Notes: generated by a model not told the origin, from the sequence alone. A stretch of 64,000 bases of DNA from Aquimarina sp042434915 (GCF_042434915.1 NZ_CP170198.1:806001-870000); one strand, 5' to 3'. Shown: positions 17,852-27,075, counted from the first letter of the stretch. Program-made: numbers and translations.

Positions 17852-20800
17852 ATGATTAAAAACAATTTAAAATATATCGTACTCTCCTTTATTATACTGT
17901 TTGTTGTAGATGGATTTGCCCAACTAACTGGTGGTGATGGTGGAACTCTCTATTTTAGAGATAAAGATAAAGATGGATTTGGAAATACAAATGACAGTAA
18001 AACAAGTACCACTCCTTTATCAGGCTATGTTACTATACCGGGAGATTTAGATGATAATAATATATGGATTACTAATATTCCACCACGAACTTTTTATAAA
18101 GATTTTGATGGGGATACATTTGGTACTTCAAACATAAACGTATATCGTAGTTATGCTCCTGTTGGGTATGTAGATAGAGGTGGAGATTGTAATGACAACA
18201 ATATAGCAGTACATCCTAATACAAATTGGTACCGTGATAAGGATAATGATACTTGGGGAAATGCATCAGCAATTAAACAACAATGTATTAAACCTAATGG
18301 ATATGTTCTTCGAGCGGGGGATCATAATGATGATACACCGAATATTACTAATATAGCTCCCAAAACTTTTTATCAAGATAGTGATAAGGATACCTATGGC
18401 AACCCTTATGTCAGTGTATTTTATAGTATCAAACCTGAAAATTATGTAGAGAACAATTTAGACTGTAATGACCAAGACTCTATAATAACTCCATATACTA
18501 TTTGGTATCCCGATGGGGACGGCGATGGTTTTGGGCATAATCAATTATTGATAGATGAATCAGTTCTACCTCCAATTATACAATGCCTACAGCCTACAGG
18601 CTATGTGAATAATAAAGATGATTATCATGATGAGAATGAGTTTATCACCGACATTGCACCTCAGTTTTTTTATCGTGACAAAGATCAGGACACTTTTGGA
18701 GATAGTACGATTAAATTTTATAGAAGTAACCCACCTGACGACGGCTATTTTTATGTCTTAAATGGTGATGATTGTGATGACGAAGATTTTAATGAACACC
18801 CTAATGCAATTTGGTATGCCGATGGGGATGGTGATGGCTGGGGAGATCCAAACTTAAAAAGGACAGAATGTATACAACCTATCAACTATGTTTTAAATAA
18901 TAAGGATTATGATGATACAACCGATCTTATTACAAATATAGCTCCAAAGTATTATTATGACGATTCTGATGGGGATACCTACGGTGACCCTTCTATAAGT
19001 CAATATGTAAGTGAGTCACCAGAAAGGTATGTTTTAGATAATACCGATCGCTGTCCTGATGAATATGGTGAAAATCAAGGCTGTATTCTGATTCCTCAAG
19101 AAGTGAATTTTTCAGATGAAAACTATATATATACTGCGCAGTATCAAATACCTGTTACCACTGAATCTGAAATTAAATACAACAAGGACGTTATAGAGAG
19201 TATCACCTATTACGACGGGCTAGGCAGAGCTAAACAGCAAATCGCTATTCAAGGATCTTCAGAACATAAGGATATCGTAACACATATTACGTATGATGCT
19301 TATGGTAGACAAGACAAACAGTATTTACCCTTTGTGTCAAACAGTCCTGCGGGGAGCTATAAAACGGTGAATATCAATAGCAATATTAATAGCTATTACT
19401 TAAATACGTATCCAAAAGATTTTCCAGGTATTACGAATCCAACGGAAGTCAATGCCTATTCACAAAGTATTTTTGAATCCTCACCACTCAACCGTGTGTT
19501 AGAACAAGGCGCTCCGGGAACAGTCTGGAAAGTCAATGCTACCACTGATACCGATCACACCATCAAATTTGGTTGGAATACCAACAAAATAGCAGATAGC
19601 ATAATACATTTTAAAGTACGTTTCTCGAATATCAGTAGCACAGAGATGCCATCACTTATAAAAACAGGTTTTTATGGGTCAAGCGAACTAACTATCACTA
19701 TCACCAAAGATGAAAACTGGACACCCATCGATGGACAGCTACATACCACTGAAGAATTTAAAGACAAGCAAGGAAGCGTTGTACTCAAACGAACTTTTAA
19801 CAGCGCTGCTATGGGTGTTGAAAAACTGGACACCTATTATGTCTATGATGATTTTGGGAATCTTACCTATATTATTCCGCCCAAAGTCAATACAAGTGAC
19901 GGGGTAGATGCTACAGAGTTATCCGAGCTTTGTTATCAATATCACTATGATTATAGAAACCGTCTTATCGAAAAGAAAATACCAGGTAAGGGCTGGGAGT
20001 ATATTGTCTATAATAAACTAGATCAGCCAATTCTTACACAGGACACTTTGCTAAAACAAAAGGATCAATGGTTATTTACCAAATATGACGCTTTTGGCAG
20101 GGTTGCTTACACAGGTAAACTTACAATTCCTACTAAAACCCGAAAGCAAATCCAGATTGAAGCCAATGCCTTTGCTCAACACCTTTGGGTAAAGCCTGCA
20201 GCTCCAGCATTGATTGGAGGTACTACGCTTTATTATAACGATGGTGGGTACCCAAAAGTACAAAGTGGCGAAGTCCTGACCATAAATTACTACGATAATT
20301 ATGATTTTTTAGGCGCTACTCCTGTAGCACCCTTTGCATCACCCGCGAGTGTGTATGAAGAACCGATAAGTAATCGCACGAAGACACTGGTCACAGGAAG
20401 CAGGGTAAAAGTTTTAGGAAAGGATAAGTGGACCACTACGGTGACTTATTATGATAAAAAAGCACGACCCATTTATATCGCCAGTCAGAATGAATATCTG
20501 GCGACTACCGATGTCATAAAAAACAAACTAGATTTTGTAGGAAAAGTATTAGAAACCAAGACCACCCATACCAAAGGTGATAATGCTGCTATAGTAACCA
20601 TCGATACTTTTGAATACGATCATATGGGGAGACTGCTTAATCATAACCAACAACTCGATGGAGGTGCTATAGAACAAATTGCTCACAATACGTACGACCC
20701 GCTGGGGCAATTACAAAAGAAATATGTAGGTGGTGTGTATGACAGTCTGCAACCCGCAAAAGGCTTACAAGAAGTTGATTATCATTATAACATACGCGGC

Positions 20801-22507
20801 TGGCTTACTGGAATCAATGATGCTAATAGCTTAGGGAGTAAGCTCTTTGGTTTTGGAATTAATTACAATACTACAGAGACCAATCTGGGAGCCACGGCGC
20901 TTTATAACGGAAACATCAGCGAAACCCTTTGGCAAACGGCAAGTGATCAGACCCAGCGAGCTTATGGCTACCAGTATGATCCGCTAAACCGTATTACCGC
21001 AGCAAAAAGCTCTAGCGGTAACTATGATCTGAGCAATCTTACCTACGATAGTATGGGCAATATCAAAACACTAGATCGTACAGGTCACATAAATACGGAC
21101 GCTACCCTTTTTGGAAAAATGGATAGTCTAAATTATCGTTATGATACAGGGAACAAGCTCCTAGCGGTTACCGATAATCGAAATAAAGCTTTTGGTTTTA
21201 AAGATGGTAGCAACACAGGAGATGATTATGCGTATGATCCCAATGGGAATATGATTAGCGATGCCAATAAAGGGATTACTAAGATCACTTATAATCATTT
21301 AAATTTACCTGACACCGTTACAGTAAATAGCACTACTCATACCGGAAATATTACGTATATTTACGATGCCACTGGGGCTAAACTAAAAAAGATTAGTACT
21401 GATGGGAGTTCTTTTACAACTGAATATGCGGGTAATTATATTTATGAAAATGGAGAGCTTAAATTCTTTAATCAACCCGAAGGCTATATCGAACCAAGTA
21501 CGGTTAGTGGATATGATTATATTTATCAATACAAAGACCATTTAGGCAATATACGATTGTCCTATTTGGACAAAAATGCTGATGGTGATATTGATCTAAT
21601 TCCTGGTTCTGCTGCTCATGAAATCAGAGAAGAAAAGCATTATTATCCTTTTGGAATGCAACAACAACTCGGTGTAGACCACCCCAGTTCTGCGATTAAT
21701 GGTACTCAAAATAAATACCAAACATACATTGGTAAAGAATTAAACAAAAACCTTGGTTATAATATGTTAGAAATGGACTGGCGTCATTACGACCCAGCCA
21801 TTGGAAGATTTGTGGCAATAGATGCTATGGCAGAGAGTTTTGAGGACTACACTCCATATCATTACAGTAACAATAGTCCAATAATGTATAAAGACCCCAC
21901 AGGTCTATTCACCGATGTTGTTAACGAAGAAACAGGAGAGAAATATCACGTAGATGATGGATATGATTTTGAATGGATTGTTAGTGCAGATACTTTTAAC
22001 ACTATAACTGAGGCAGGAGAGATTCCAGATAACCTAAAGTGGGATCGCACCAAAGCATTTTGGAAACAAGTCTGGTTAGGTGTTACTACTTCAGATGGTA
22101 GTGCTTCAGATGAAGTAACACAACTTATGATTACTGATGATATTGAAGATGGTGTTGAAGTAATTAGTCAACTTTCTAATGGTCAATATGCAGCCGCTGC
22201 AATGGGCGTGGCTATGATACCTCTAAATAAGCTTAAGAAATTAAAAAAGCTAAAAAAGTGGTTAAAAAAGAATAATGGAAAGAAAATCCCTGGGACTAAA
22301 AAAGGCGGTGTAACCTTTAAAAATAGAGAAGGAAATTTACCTAAAACCGATGCTAATGGAAAGCCTGTAACATATAAAGAATATGATGTTAATCCAGCGC
22401 CAAAAGCAGGACAAACAAGAGGAACGGAAAGAATGGTAACAGGTAGTGATGGTAAAACATATTATACAAGTGACCATTACAAAACATTTACTGAAATTAA
22501 AGACTAA
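17852..22507 (+). CDS. full-length RHS polymorphic toxin with barnase-like RNase tip
   Basis: The ATG at 17852 is chosen over a TTG at 17834 because it opens a signal peptide (MIKNNLKYIVLSFIILFVV...FAQ). The result is 1551 residues. Residues about 30-420 are eight or so aspartate-rich, thrombospondin-3-like segments (YFRDKDKDGFGN, WYADGDGDGWGD), probably calcium-binding. A DUF6443-like RHS entry domain (about 425-580) and YD repeats follow. The RHS core ends with DHLGNIRLSY, YYPFGM, and YDPAIGRFVAIDAMAE...DPTGLF. The last ~67 residues match microbial RNases of the barnase type: FKNREGNLP, YKEYDV (catalytic Glu), RGTER (two Arg) and DHYKTF (catalytic His). All four catalytic residues of barnase have counterparts. 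A barstar-like gene follows after 2 bases. Confidence 0.9.
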   Translation: MIKNNLKYIVLSFIILFVVDGFAQLTGGDGGTLYFRDKDKDGFGNTNDSKTSTTPLSGYVTIPGDLDDNNIWITNIPPRTFYKDFDGDTFGTSNINVYRSYAPVGYVDRGGDCNDNNIAVHPNTNWYRDKDNDTWGNASAIKQQCIKPNGYVLRAGDHNDDTPNITNIAPKTFYQDSDKDTYGNPYVSVFYSIKPENYVENNLDCNDQDSIITPYTIWYPDGDGDGFGHNQLLIDESVLPPIIQCLQPTGYVNNKDDYHDENEFITDIAPQFFYRDKDQDTFGDSTIKFYRSNPPDDGYFYVLNGDDCDDEDFNEHPNAIWYADGDGDGWGDPNLKRTECIQPINYVLNNKDYDDTTDLITNIAPKYYYDDSDGDTYGDPSISQYVSESPERYVLDNTDRCPDEYGENQGCILIPQEVNFSDENYIYTAQYQIPVTTESEIKYNKDVIESITYYDGLGRAKQQIAIQGSSEHKDIVTHITYDAYGRQDKQYLPFVSNSPAGSYKTVNINSNINSYYLNTYPKDFPGITNPTEVNAYSQSIFESSPLNRVLEQGAPGTVWKVNATTDTDHTIKFGWNTNKIADSIIHFKVRFSNISSTEMPSLIKTGFYGSSELTITITKDENWTPIDGQLHTTEEFKDKQGSVVLKRTFNSAAMGVEKLDTYYVYDDFGNLTYIIPPKVNTSDGVDATELSELCYQYHYDYRNRLIEKKIPGKGWEYIVYNKLDQPILTQDTLLKQKDQWLFTKYDAFGRVAYTGKLTIPTKTRKQIQIEANAFAQHLWVKPAAPALIGGTTLYYNDGGYPKVQSGEVLTINYYDNYDFLGATPVAPFASPASVYEEPISNRTKTLVTGSRVKVLGKDKWTTTVTYYDKKARPIYIASQNEYLATTDVIKNKLDFVGKVLETKTTHTKGDNAAIVTIDTFEYDHMGRLLNHNQQLDGGAIEQIAHNTYDPLGQLQKKYVGGVYDSLQPAKGLQEVDYHYNIRGWLTGINDANSLGSKLFGFGINYNTTETNLGATALYNGNISETLWQTASDQTQRAYGYQYDPLNRITAAKSSSGNYDLSNLTYDSMGNIKTLDRTGHINTDATLFGKMDSLNYRYDTGNKLLAVTDNRNKAFGFKDGSNTGDDYAYDPNGNMISDANKGITKITYNHLNLPDTVTVNSTTHTGNITYIYDATGAKLKKISTDGSSFTTEYAGNYIYENGELKFFNQPEGYIEPSTVSGYDYIYQYKDHLGNIRLSYLDKNADGDIDLIPGSAAHEIREEKHYYPFGMQQQLGVDHPSSAINGTQNKYQTYIGKELNKNLGYNMLEMDWRHYDPAIGRFVAIDAMAESFEDYTPYHYSNNSPIMYKDPTGLFTDVVNEETGEKYHVDDGYDFEWIVSADTFNTITEAGEIPDNLKWDRTKAFWKQVWLGVTTSDGSASDEVTQLMITDDIEDGVEVISQLSNGQYAAAAMGVAMIPLNKLKKLKKLKKWLKKNNGKKIPGTKKGGVTFKNREGNLPKTDANGKPVTYKEYDVNPAPKAGQTRGTERMVTGSDGKTYYTSDHYKTFTEIKD

Positions 22508-22509
22508 TA

Positions 22510-22866
22510 ATGATAGATAAATATTTAGAAAATAACAATTGTTTTATAACTGCAATTGATGGAAATCAATGTAAGAGTGTGAAAGATTTTGTTGTGGAAA
22601 TTGGACGAGCTTTTAGCTTTCCTGATTATTATGGGGAAAATCTGGATGCTTTAAATGATTGTATTAATGATTTAGACTGGATATTAAAAGATAATTATAT
22701 CCTCATTATCAATAATTTTGAATTATTTATTAGTGATAATAAACAAGACAGAAAAGATATGATTGATTTTCTAGATGAAATATCAGAGCAATGGAGATTG
22801 GGCCCTCAGGCAGAAGGGCAAGATAAATCTAGGAAAAAAGCAGATTTTAAAGTTATATATAATTAG
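22510..22866 (+). CDS. barstar-family immunity protein
   Basis: A 118-residue cytoplasmic protein with no signal peptide. The segment YYGENLDALNDC (40-51) reproduces the barnase-binding helix of barstar. Tyr40/41, Asp46 and Asp50 sit where barstar has Tyr29/30, Asp35 and Asp39; barstar's Trp38 is replaced by Asn49. The C-terminus (DFKVIYN) gives the final strand. It is somewhat longer than barstar (about 90 residues), with an extra N-terminal strand and an insertion with an SRKKAD stretch. It starts 2 bases after the RNase-tipped RHS gene, the expected immunity position. A cytoplasmic inhibitor fits a toxin that acts on RNA in the cytoplasm. Confidence 0.9.
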   Translation: MIDKYLENNNCFITAIDGNQCKSVKDFVVEIGRAFSFPDYYGENLDALNDCINDLDWILKDNYILIINNFELFISDNKQDRKDMIDFLDEISEQWRLGPQAEGQDKSRKKADFKVIYN

Positions 22867-22871
22867 AAAAG

Positions 22872-22894
22872 ACCACCTTCGGGTGGTTTTTTTA
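22872..22894. terminator. terminator at the left edge of element copy 1
   Basis: ACCACC-TTCG-GGTGGT (22872-22887) followed by a T7 run on the plus strand. It closes the RHS-barstar transcription unit and also lies just behind the stop of the minus-strand XRE gene at 22892. It is the first part of the duplicated element. Confidence 0.85.
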
Positions 22895-23239
22895 TATCAT
22901 TCTTTTTTGCAGATCATATTTAAGCAGGAACGATTCTAAGAGTTCCTTTACAATCGCTTTTTTGTCTTTTGGCAACTGTTCTACTCTTTGGAACTGGCTA
23001 AGCAGTTCGCGGTCATTTAAAGAAGCTTCTGCCTGATCTTGATTAGAACCACTCATTAAAAAATCAGAAGTAACCCCAAGCGTGTTAGCTATTTTAGATA
23101 ACACTTCACCAGAAGGTTTTACACCTTTACTCTCATACCTTCCAATCTGGGTGTAATGCACACCAACGATTTTACCCAACTCAGATTGCGAAATCCCTTT
23201 ATCCTGTCTAGCTCTTTTAAGGCGTTCACCGAAACTCAT
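22892..23239 (-). CDS. XRE-family HTH repressor of the element
   Basis: A 115-residue protein with a Cro/cI-type helix-turn-helix at about 6-60 (LKRARQDKGISQSELGKIVG, then TQIGRYESKGVKPSGEVLSKIA). A helical tail (LPKDKKAIVKELLESFLLKY) probably serves for dimerisation. It is transcribed away from the ATPase-recombinase operon, with a 130-base shared promoter region. That region holds an inverted repeat (23251-23296) suited to its binding. Its role is most likely repression of the recombinase operon and of itself; this is inferred from position. It is identical in the second copy. Confidence 0.88.
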   Translation of the reverse strand: MSFGERLKRARQDKGISQSELGKIVGVHYTQIGRYESKGVKPSGEVLSKIANTLGVTSDFLMSGSNQDQAEASLNDRELLSQFQRVEQLPKDKKAIVKELLESFLLKYDLQKRMI

Positions 23240-23250
23240 AGTATATCAAA

Positions 23251-23296
23251 TGCTTTAGTATGTTTACAAATCTACTGTATATGCACAACTAAAGCA
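23251..23296. promoter_or_regulatory. probable operator between XRE and ATPase genes
   Basis: Perfect 9-bp inverted repeat TGCTTTAGT (23251-23259) and ACTAAAGCA (23288-23296), 28 bases apart. It begins 11 bases upstream of the XRE start codon, in the divergent promoter region. The spacing would place two half sites on similar faces for a looped or tetrameric repressor. Confidence 0.5.
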
Positions 23297-23369
23297 ATAA
23301 AAATAAAGAGTGTGCGCATAAAATAAAGCAGTAAAGTTTGGTTTAAATAAAGAGAATAAGTAATATTGT

Positions 23370-24920
23370 ATGCAGATATGCACATACAAATATTTATCAA
23401 TAATGTTTAATACAACCAATCCAAACAACTACCAGTACACCACAAACCATTTGGAAATAGCAATACTGGGCGGTTTAAAACTCAATCACTTGGACAGTTT
23501 GCGAGTAACATTGAGCATTAACAAAGTGAAATCAGAAACCAAACTGCGCCATAATATCGATTTATACAACGATAACCAAGTTGAGAAATTAGTCAGAAAA
23601 GTAGCAGAACGCATAGAAATAGGAACAAGTATAGTTAGAAGAACATTACAAGAGTTAACTAATGAACTTGAAACCTATCGTCTATCACAATTAGAGAGAG
23701 AAGATGAAAACGAGTTTATCATTAGAGAACTCACAAAAAAAGAAGTGCAAGTCGCACAGACGTTTTTAGAAAAACCTAATTTATTACAGCGTACAAATGA
23801 CTTAATCGGAAATAGCGGAGTTATTGGCGAAGAGACTAACAGACTTTTAATGTACATCATCTTTACCAGCCGTAAAAGTGCCAACCCATTGCATTGTATC
23901 AGTTTGGGAAGTTCCGGAACAGGAAAAACACATTTACAAAGTAAAGTTGCAGAACTGATACCAGAACATGACATCGTAGATATGACAGTACTCTCTGAGA
24001 ATGCTTTTTATTACTTCAATCGTACAGAATTACAACATAAATTAATACTAATCGAAGATATGGACGGCGCAGAAAATGCACTCTATCCATTACGCGAATT
24101 ACAATCAAAAAGGAGTATCACAAAACGAGTAAGTCATAAAGACAGAAATGGAAATACTAAAACGATAAAGTTAACAGTTGAAGGTCCTGTATGTGTTGCA
24201 GGCTGTACCACACAAGAAAGTATTTATGAAGATAACAGCAACCGCTCCTTTTTACTCTACATCGATGAAAGCCACGAGCAGGACGAAAAAATAATGCAGT
24301 ATCAGCGCGCCGTGTCGGCGGGACAAGTAAACATTGATGCAGAACGCGAAGCCAGGCGAAAATTGCAAAATGTACAAAAAATACTCAAACCCATCAAAGT
24401 GATCAATCCGTATGCAATGCATTTATCACTGCCATTGGCAGTATTTAAACCCCGAAGAACCAACGCACATTATTTACAATTTATAGAAGCAGTTACCTTT
24501 TACAAACAGTGGCAGCGCCACAGGCAATATGATAAACAGACCGGAGAGGAATACATCGAAACGACCATAGAGGATATTAAAGAAGCTAATCAGCTTTTAC
24601 AAGAGGTACTCTTGCGTAAAAGTGATATGATAAGCGGAGCGTGTAGAAACTATTTAGAAAACCTTAAAACGTATTTAAAAGCCAATAAACAAACAACCTT
24701 TACCAATGCAGAAATACGTAGAAACTTACGCATAAAAGGAACAACCCTGCGAAGATACCACAGTCAATTAGTAGAAGATAATTACATCAAGAAAACCACT
24801 AATAATAAGTACAAAGGGTATATCTACGAAATCGTAAGCTATAAAGAATATACAGAATTACAGGAGCAAATAAATAATGCTTTAGAAAACTGTATTACCA
24901 TAATGGAAGTAAGCCAGTAA
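23370..24920 (+). CDS. helicase-like P-loop ATPase of the element
   Basis: A 516-residue protein (an ATG at 23403, MFNTTNPNN, is an alternative start). The N-terminal ~110 residues contain LRHNIDLYNDNQVEKLVRKV. The ATPase core has Walker A GSSGTGKT at 180-187 and a Walker B-like LILIED at 225-230, followed by sensor-like CVAGCTT and an NRSFLLYIDES arginine region. The C-terminal ~90 residues look like a winged helix (FTNAEIRRNLRIKGTTLRRYHSQL). It resembles, from memory, the helicase half of the CHC2/Toprim primase-like proteins that accompany tyrosine recombinases in Bacteroidetes elements, but no primase domain is present. It may remodel or replicate element DNA. Copy 2 differs at many silent sites but only at residues 27 (His/Tyr) and 36 (Leu/Ile). 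Confidence 0.75.
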   Translation: MQICTYKYLSIMFNTTNPNNYQYTTNHLEIAILGGLKLNHLDSLRVTLSINKVKSETKLRHNIDLYNDNQVEKLVRKVAERIEIGTSIVRRTLQELTNELETYRLSQLEREDENEFIIRELTKKEVQVAQTFLEKPNLLQRTNDLIGNSGVIGEETNRLLMYIIFTSRKSANPLHCISLGSSGTGKTHLQSKVAELIPEHDIVDMTVLSENAFYYFNRTELQHKLILIEDMDGAENALYPLRELQSKRSITKRVSHKDRNGNTKTIKLTVEGPVCVAGCTTQESIYEDNSNRSFLLYIDESHEQDEKIMQYQRAVSAGQVNIDAEREARRKLQNVQKILKPIKVINPYAMHLSLPLAVFKPRRTNAHYLQFIEAVTFYKQWQRHRQYDKQTGEEYIETTIEDIKEANQLLQEVLLRKSDMISGACRNYLENLKTYLKANKQTTFTNAEIRRNLRIKGTTLRRYHSQLVEDNYIKKTTNNKYKGYIYEIVSYKEYTELQEQINNALENCITIMEVSQ

Positions 24921-25036
24921 ACCACTATTGAGCCACTAACAAAATGGCTCACTTAACTATCACAATTTTAAATCATTACTAATCAAAATAGGTAAACCAC
25001 CAAAAAGGTATATGCGCAAGAAAAAAATACTCAAAA

Positions 25037-26008
25037 ATGAAACACTTAAAACTACAAAATGAGCATTATAAAACATTAGTAATCGCCTTTAAGGCGTGGT
25101 TAGATATACTGGGTTTTGCAGAAAGCACCGTGTACAATCTGCCTAATCATCTGCAAGAGTTCTTCTACTTCTTAGAGCAAAAACAGATTATGAATATCAA
25201 TCATATTACCTCAAAAACCACAAAGGAATATTACAAGTATCTGCAAGAGCGAAGCAACGAAAGAAGAAATGGAGCCTTAAGTAAATCATACTTAAATAAA
25301 CACCAGCAGGCATTAAATAAGTTCAAGGAATACTTGCAGAACCACAACCATAAAGGCTTCCAAATACATCTGAAATATGAAACTGATCCTACCGAAGAAA
25401 AACTCAATATACTCACGCAATCGGAAATAAAAGAATTGTTTTTAGCCTGTGGGTACAGTAACAAACGTAAATGTATACGATTACGTGACAAAGCCATCTT
25501 AGCAATTATATACAGTTGTGGGCTTAGGAGAAACGAAGCAGTGCACCTAGATGTAAAAGATGTGCTTTTTGATAAGGAGAGAATCTTTGTTAGGAAAGGA
25601 AAAAACTATAAAGAAAGGTTCGTACCAATGAACGCTTACAATTTACGAGTAGTAGAAGATTACATTTTTGAGGCTCGTCCAGACTTTACCAATTTTAGAG
25701 AAAGCGAAGCTTTGTTTATTAGTCAACAAGGAAATCGATTAAATGGAATGTCGTTCGCCAATCGATTAAAAGCCATAGTTATGGCCACAGAAAACAAAAA
25801 CATCGAAAAAAAGCAAATTACACTCCATACACTACGACACTCAATCGCCACACATTTACTACAAAAAGAAGTGCCATTAGAAAGTATAAAATCCTTTTTA
25901 GGTCACAGCAGTTTAGAATCTACTCAAATCTATACTCACTTACTAAAAACCGTTGAAAATGGTCGAGAAGCTCGACACCTAAACACCAATGATTATGGAG
26001 AATTATAA
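25037..26008 (+). CDS. tyrosine recombinase (XerC/D-like), catalytically complete
   Basis: A 323-residue integrase-type recombinase. An N-terminal SAM-like core-binding domain (about 10-110) is followed by the catalytic domain. The full active-site set can be placed: Arg164 (SCGLRRNEAVHL), Lys187 in the beta-hairpin (VRKGKNYKER), His264-x-x-Arg267 (HTLRHS), His290 (LGHSS) and nucleophile Tyr299 (STQIYTH). It is expected to cut and rejoin DNA at a specific site, presumably at the element ends. Its stop overlaps the start of a second recombinase gene by 14 bases, so the two are translated together and probably act as a heteromer. Confidence 0.93.
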   Translation: MKHLKLQNEHYKTLVIAFKAWLDILGFAESTVYNLPNHLQEFFYFLEQKQIMNINHITSKTTKEYYKYLQERSNERRNGALSKSYLNKHQQALNKFKEYLQNHNHKGFQIHLKYETDPTEEKLNILTQSEIKELFLACGYSNKRKCIRLRDKAILAIIYSCGLRRNEAVHLDVKDVLFDKERIFVRKGKNYKERFVPMNAYNLRVVEDYIFEARPDFTNFRESEALFISQQGNRLNGMSFANRLKAIVMATENKNIEKKQITLHTLRHSIATHLLQKEVPLESIKSFLGHSSLESTQIYTHLLKTVENGREARHLNTNDYGEL

Positions 26009-26876
26009 AACATATTTACAAAAGAAAGGCTATACAGAAAGTACAATTGCCAGCTATACATTAGAAGTTGGTTTTTTTATAAAATGGTGTAAAAAACAAG
26101 CTACAACTCCTACTACAATTGATTATAAAACCTGCCTTAAGTATATCAAACACCTGCAACGTAAAAAAGTGACAAAGCGAACTGTGAACCATAGGTTAAG
26201 AAGTGTGAAGATATATCTCAATTATTTAATGACAGAGAACTATCGAAATGATAATCCTATTGAAAACACTGTTGTCAAAGGAGAAAAAAGAACGCTTCAT
26301 TACAACCTTTTAGAACCCGATGAACTGGAAGATTTATACTATTCTTTTGAAAGCAATAAGACTGGTAATGAGTACCTAAAACACCGTTTAAAAAGAGATA
26401 AAGTAGTTGTCGGATTACTCGTATATCAAGGTTTAAGCACCACAGACCTTAAAAACCTAAGATTAGAACATCTTAAACTTAGCAAAGGTAAACTCTATGT
26501 GCCAAGCAGAAAACGAAGTAATGCACGCGAACTTGAACTCAAGCCTTGGCAGATACTGGAACTGATGGAATACGTAAATGAAATCAGGGAAAACCTTCTA
26601 AAATCACAAGATATCCAAAATGATCGGTTGATACTATACACGATAATGTCCAACCTAGTTAGTGCAATTATAAAAAAACTAAAAAAGATTAATCATAAAG
26701 TTGAGAATATCAACCAAATAAGAGCAAGTGTAATTACCAATTGGTTAGCTCAATATAATTTAAGAAAGGTTCAATACTTGGCAGGGCACCGCTATATCAG
26801 TTCCACCGAAAGGTTTTTACAAGATGATTTAGAAAACCTACATGAAATCGTCAACAACTTCCATCCGATACAATAA
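25995..26876 (+). CDS. tyrosine recombinase paralogue lacking catalytic residues
   Basis: About 293 residues from the ATG at 25995 (MENYKTYLQKKGYTEST); an ATG at 25989 would add two. The fold is a core-binding domain followed by a recombinase catalytic domain with SSTERF near the end. Numbered from the longer start, the first catalytic Arg is replaced (YQGLSTTDL, Ser150/Thr151). Box II reads INQIR, so His is Asn242 while Arg245 remains. His267 (AGHRY) is kept, but the nucleophilic tyrosine position is Phe276. It therefore should not cleave DNA and is probably an accessory subunit for the upstream recombinase. Both copies carry the same substitutions. Confidence 0.85.
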   Translation: MENYKTYLQKKGYTESTIASYTLEVGFFIKWCKKQATTPTTIDYKTCLKYIKHLQRKKVTKRTVNHRLRSVKIYLNYLMTENYRNDNPIENTVVKGEKRTLHYNLLEPDELEDLYYSFESNKTGNEYLKHRLKRDKVVVGLLVYQGLSTTDLKNLRLEHLKLSKGKLYVPSRKRSNARELELKPWQILELMEYVNEIRENLLKSQDIQNDRLILYTIMSNLVSAIIKKLKKINHKVENINQIRASVITNWLAQYNLRKVQYLAGHRYISSTERFLQDDLENLHEIVNNFHPIQ

Positions 26877-26975
26877 AATATAAGATATGAAATCCAAAAA
26901 TAGAAGTCCATAAAAGCAGAAAACATAGTACATTTATCTCTGAAAATCGTAAAGTTACCAGATTATAATTAAGTC

Positions 26976-27052
26976 AAATCCCGCTATGTTTGCAAGAAGG
27001 GAAACCCTTGCGCTGTTTTTACGAGCAGTAGAGAAAACTAAGGCGGGTATTT
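26976..27052 (+). other. potential multibranched hairpin between recombinase 2 and the 96-residue gene
   Basis: Outer stem AAATCCCGC (26976-26984) with GCGGGTATTT (27043-27052, one bulge). An inner hairpin GCAAGAAGGG-AAA-CCCTTGC (26992-27011) has an AA bulge, and a third short CTG/CAG stem is possible. The 3' side ends in a T-run. It could be an attenuator, a recombination site or a regulatory RNA in front of the next gene. An ATG at 26986 inside it opens a frame through to the downstream gene but is unlikely to be the true start. Confidence 0.4.
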
Positions 27053-27075
27053 TTAACTCTCTAAAAATCGTAAAA

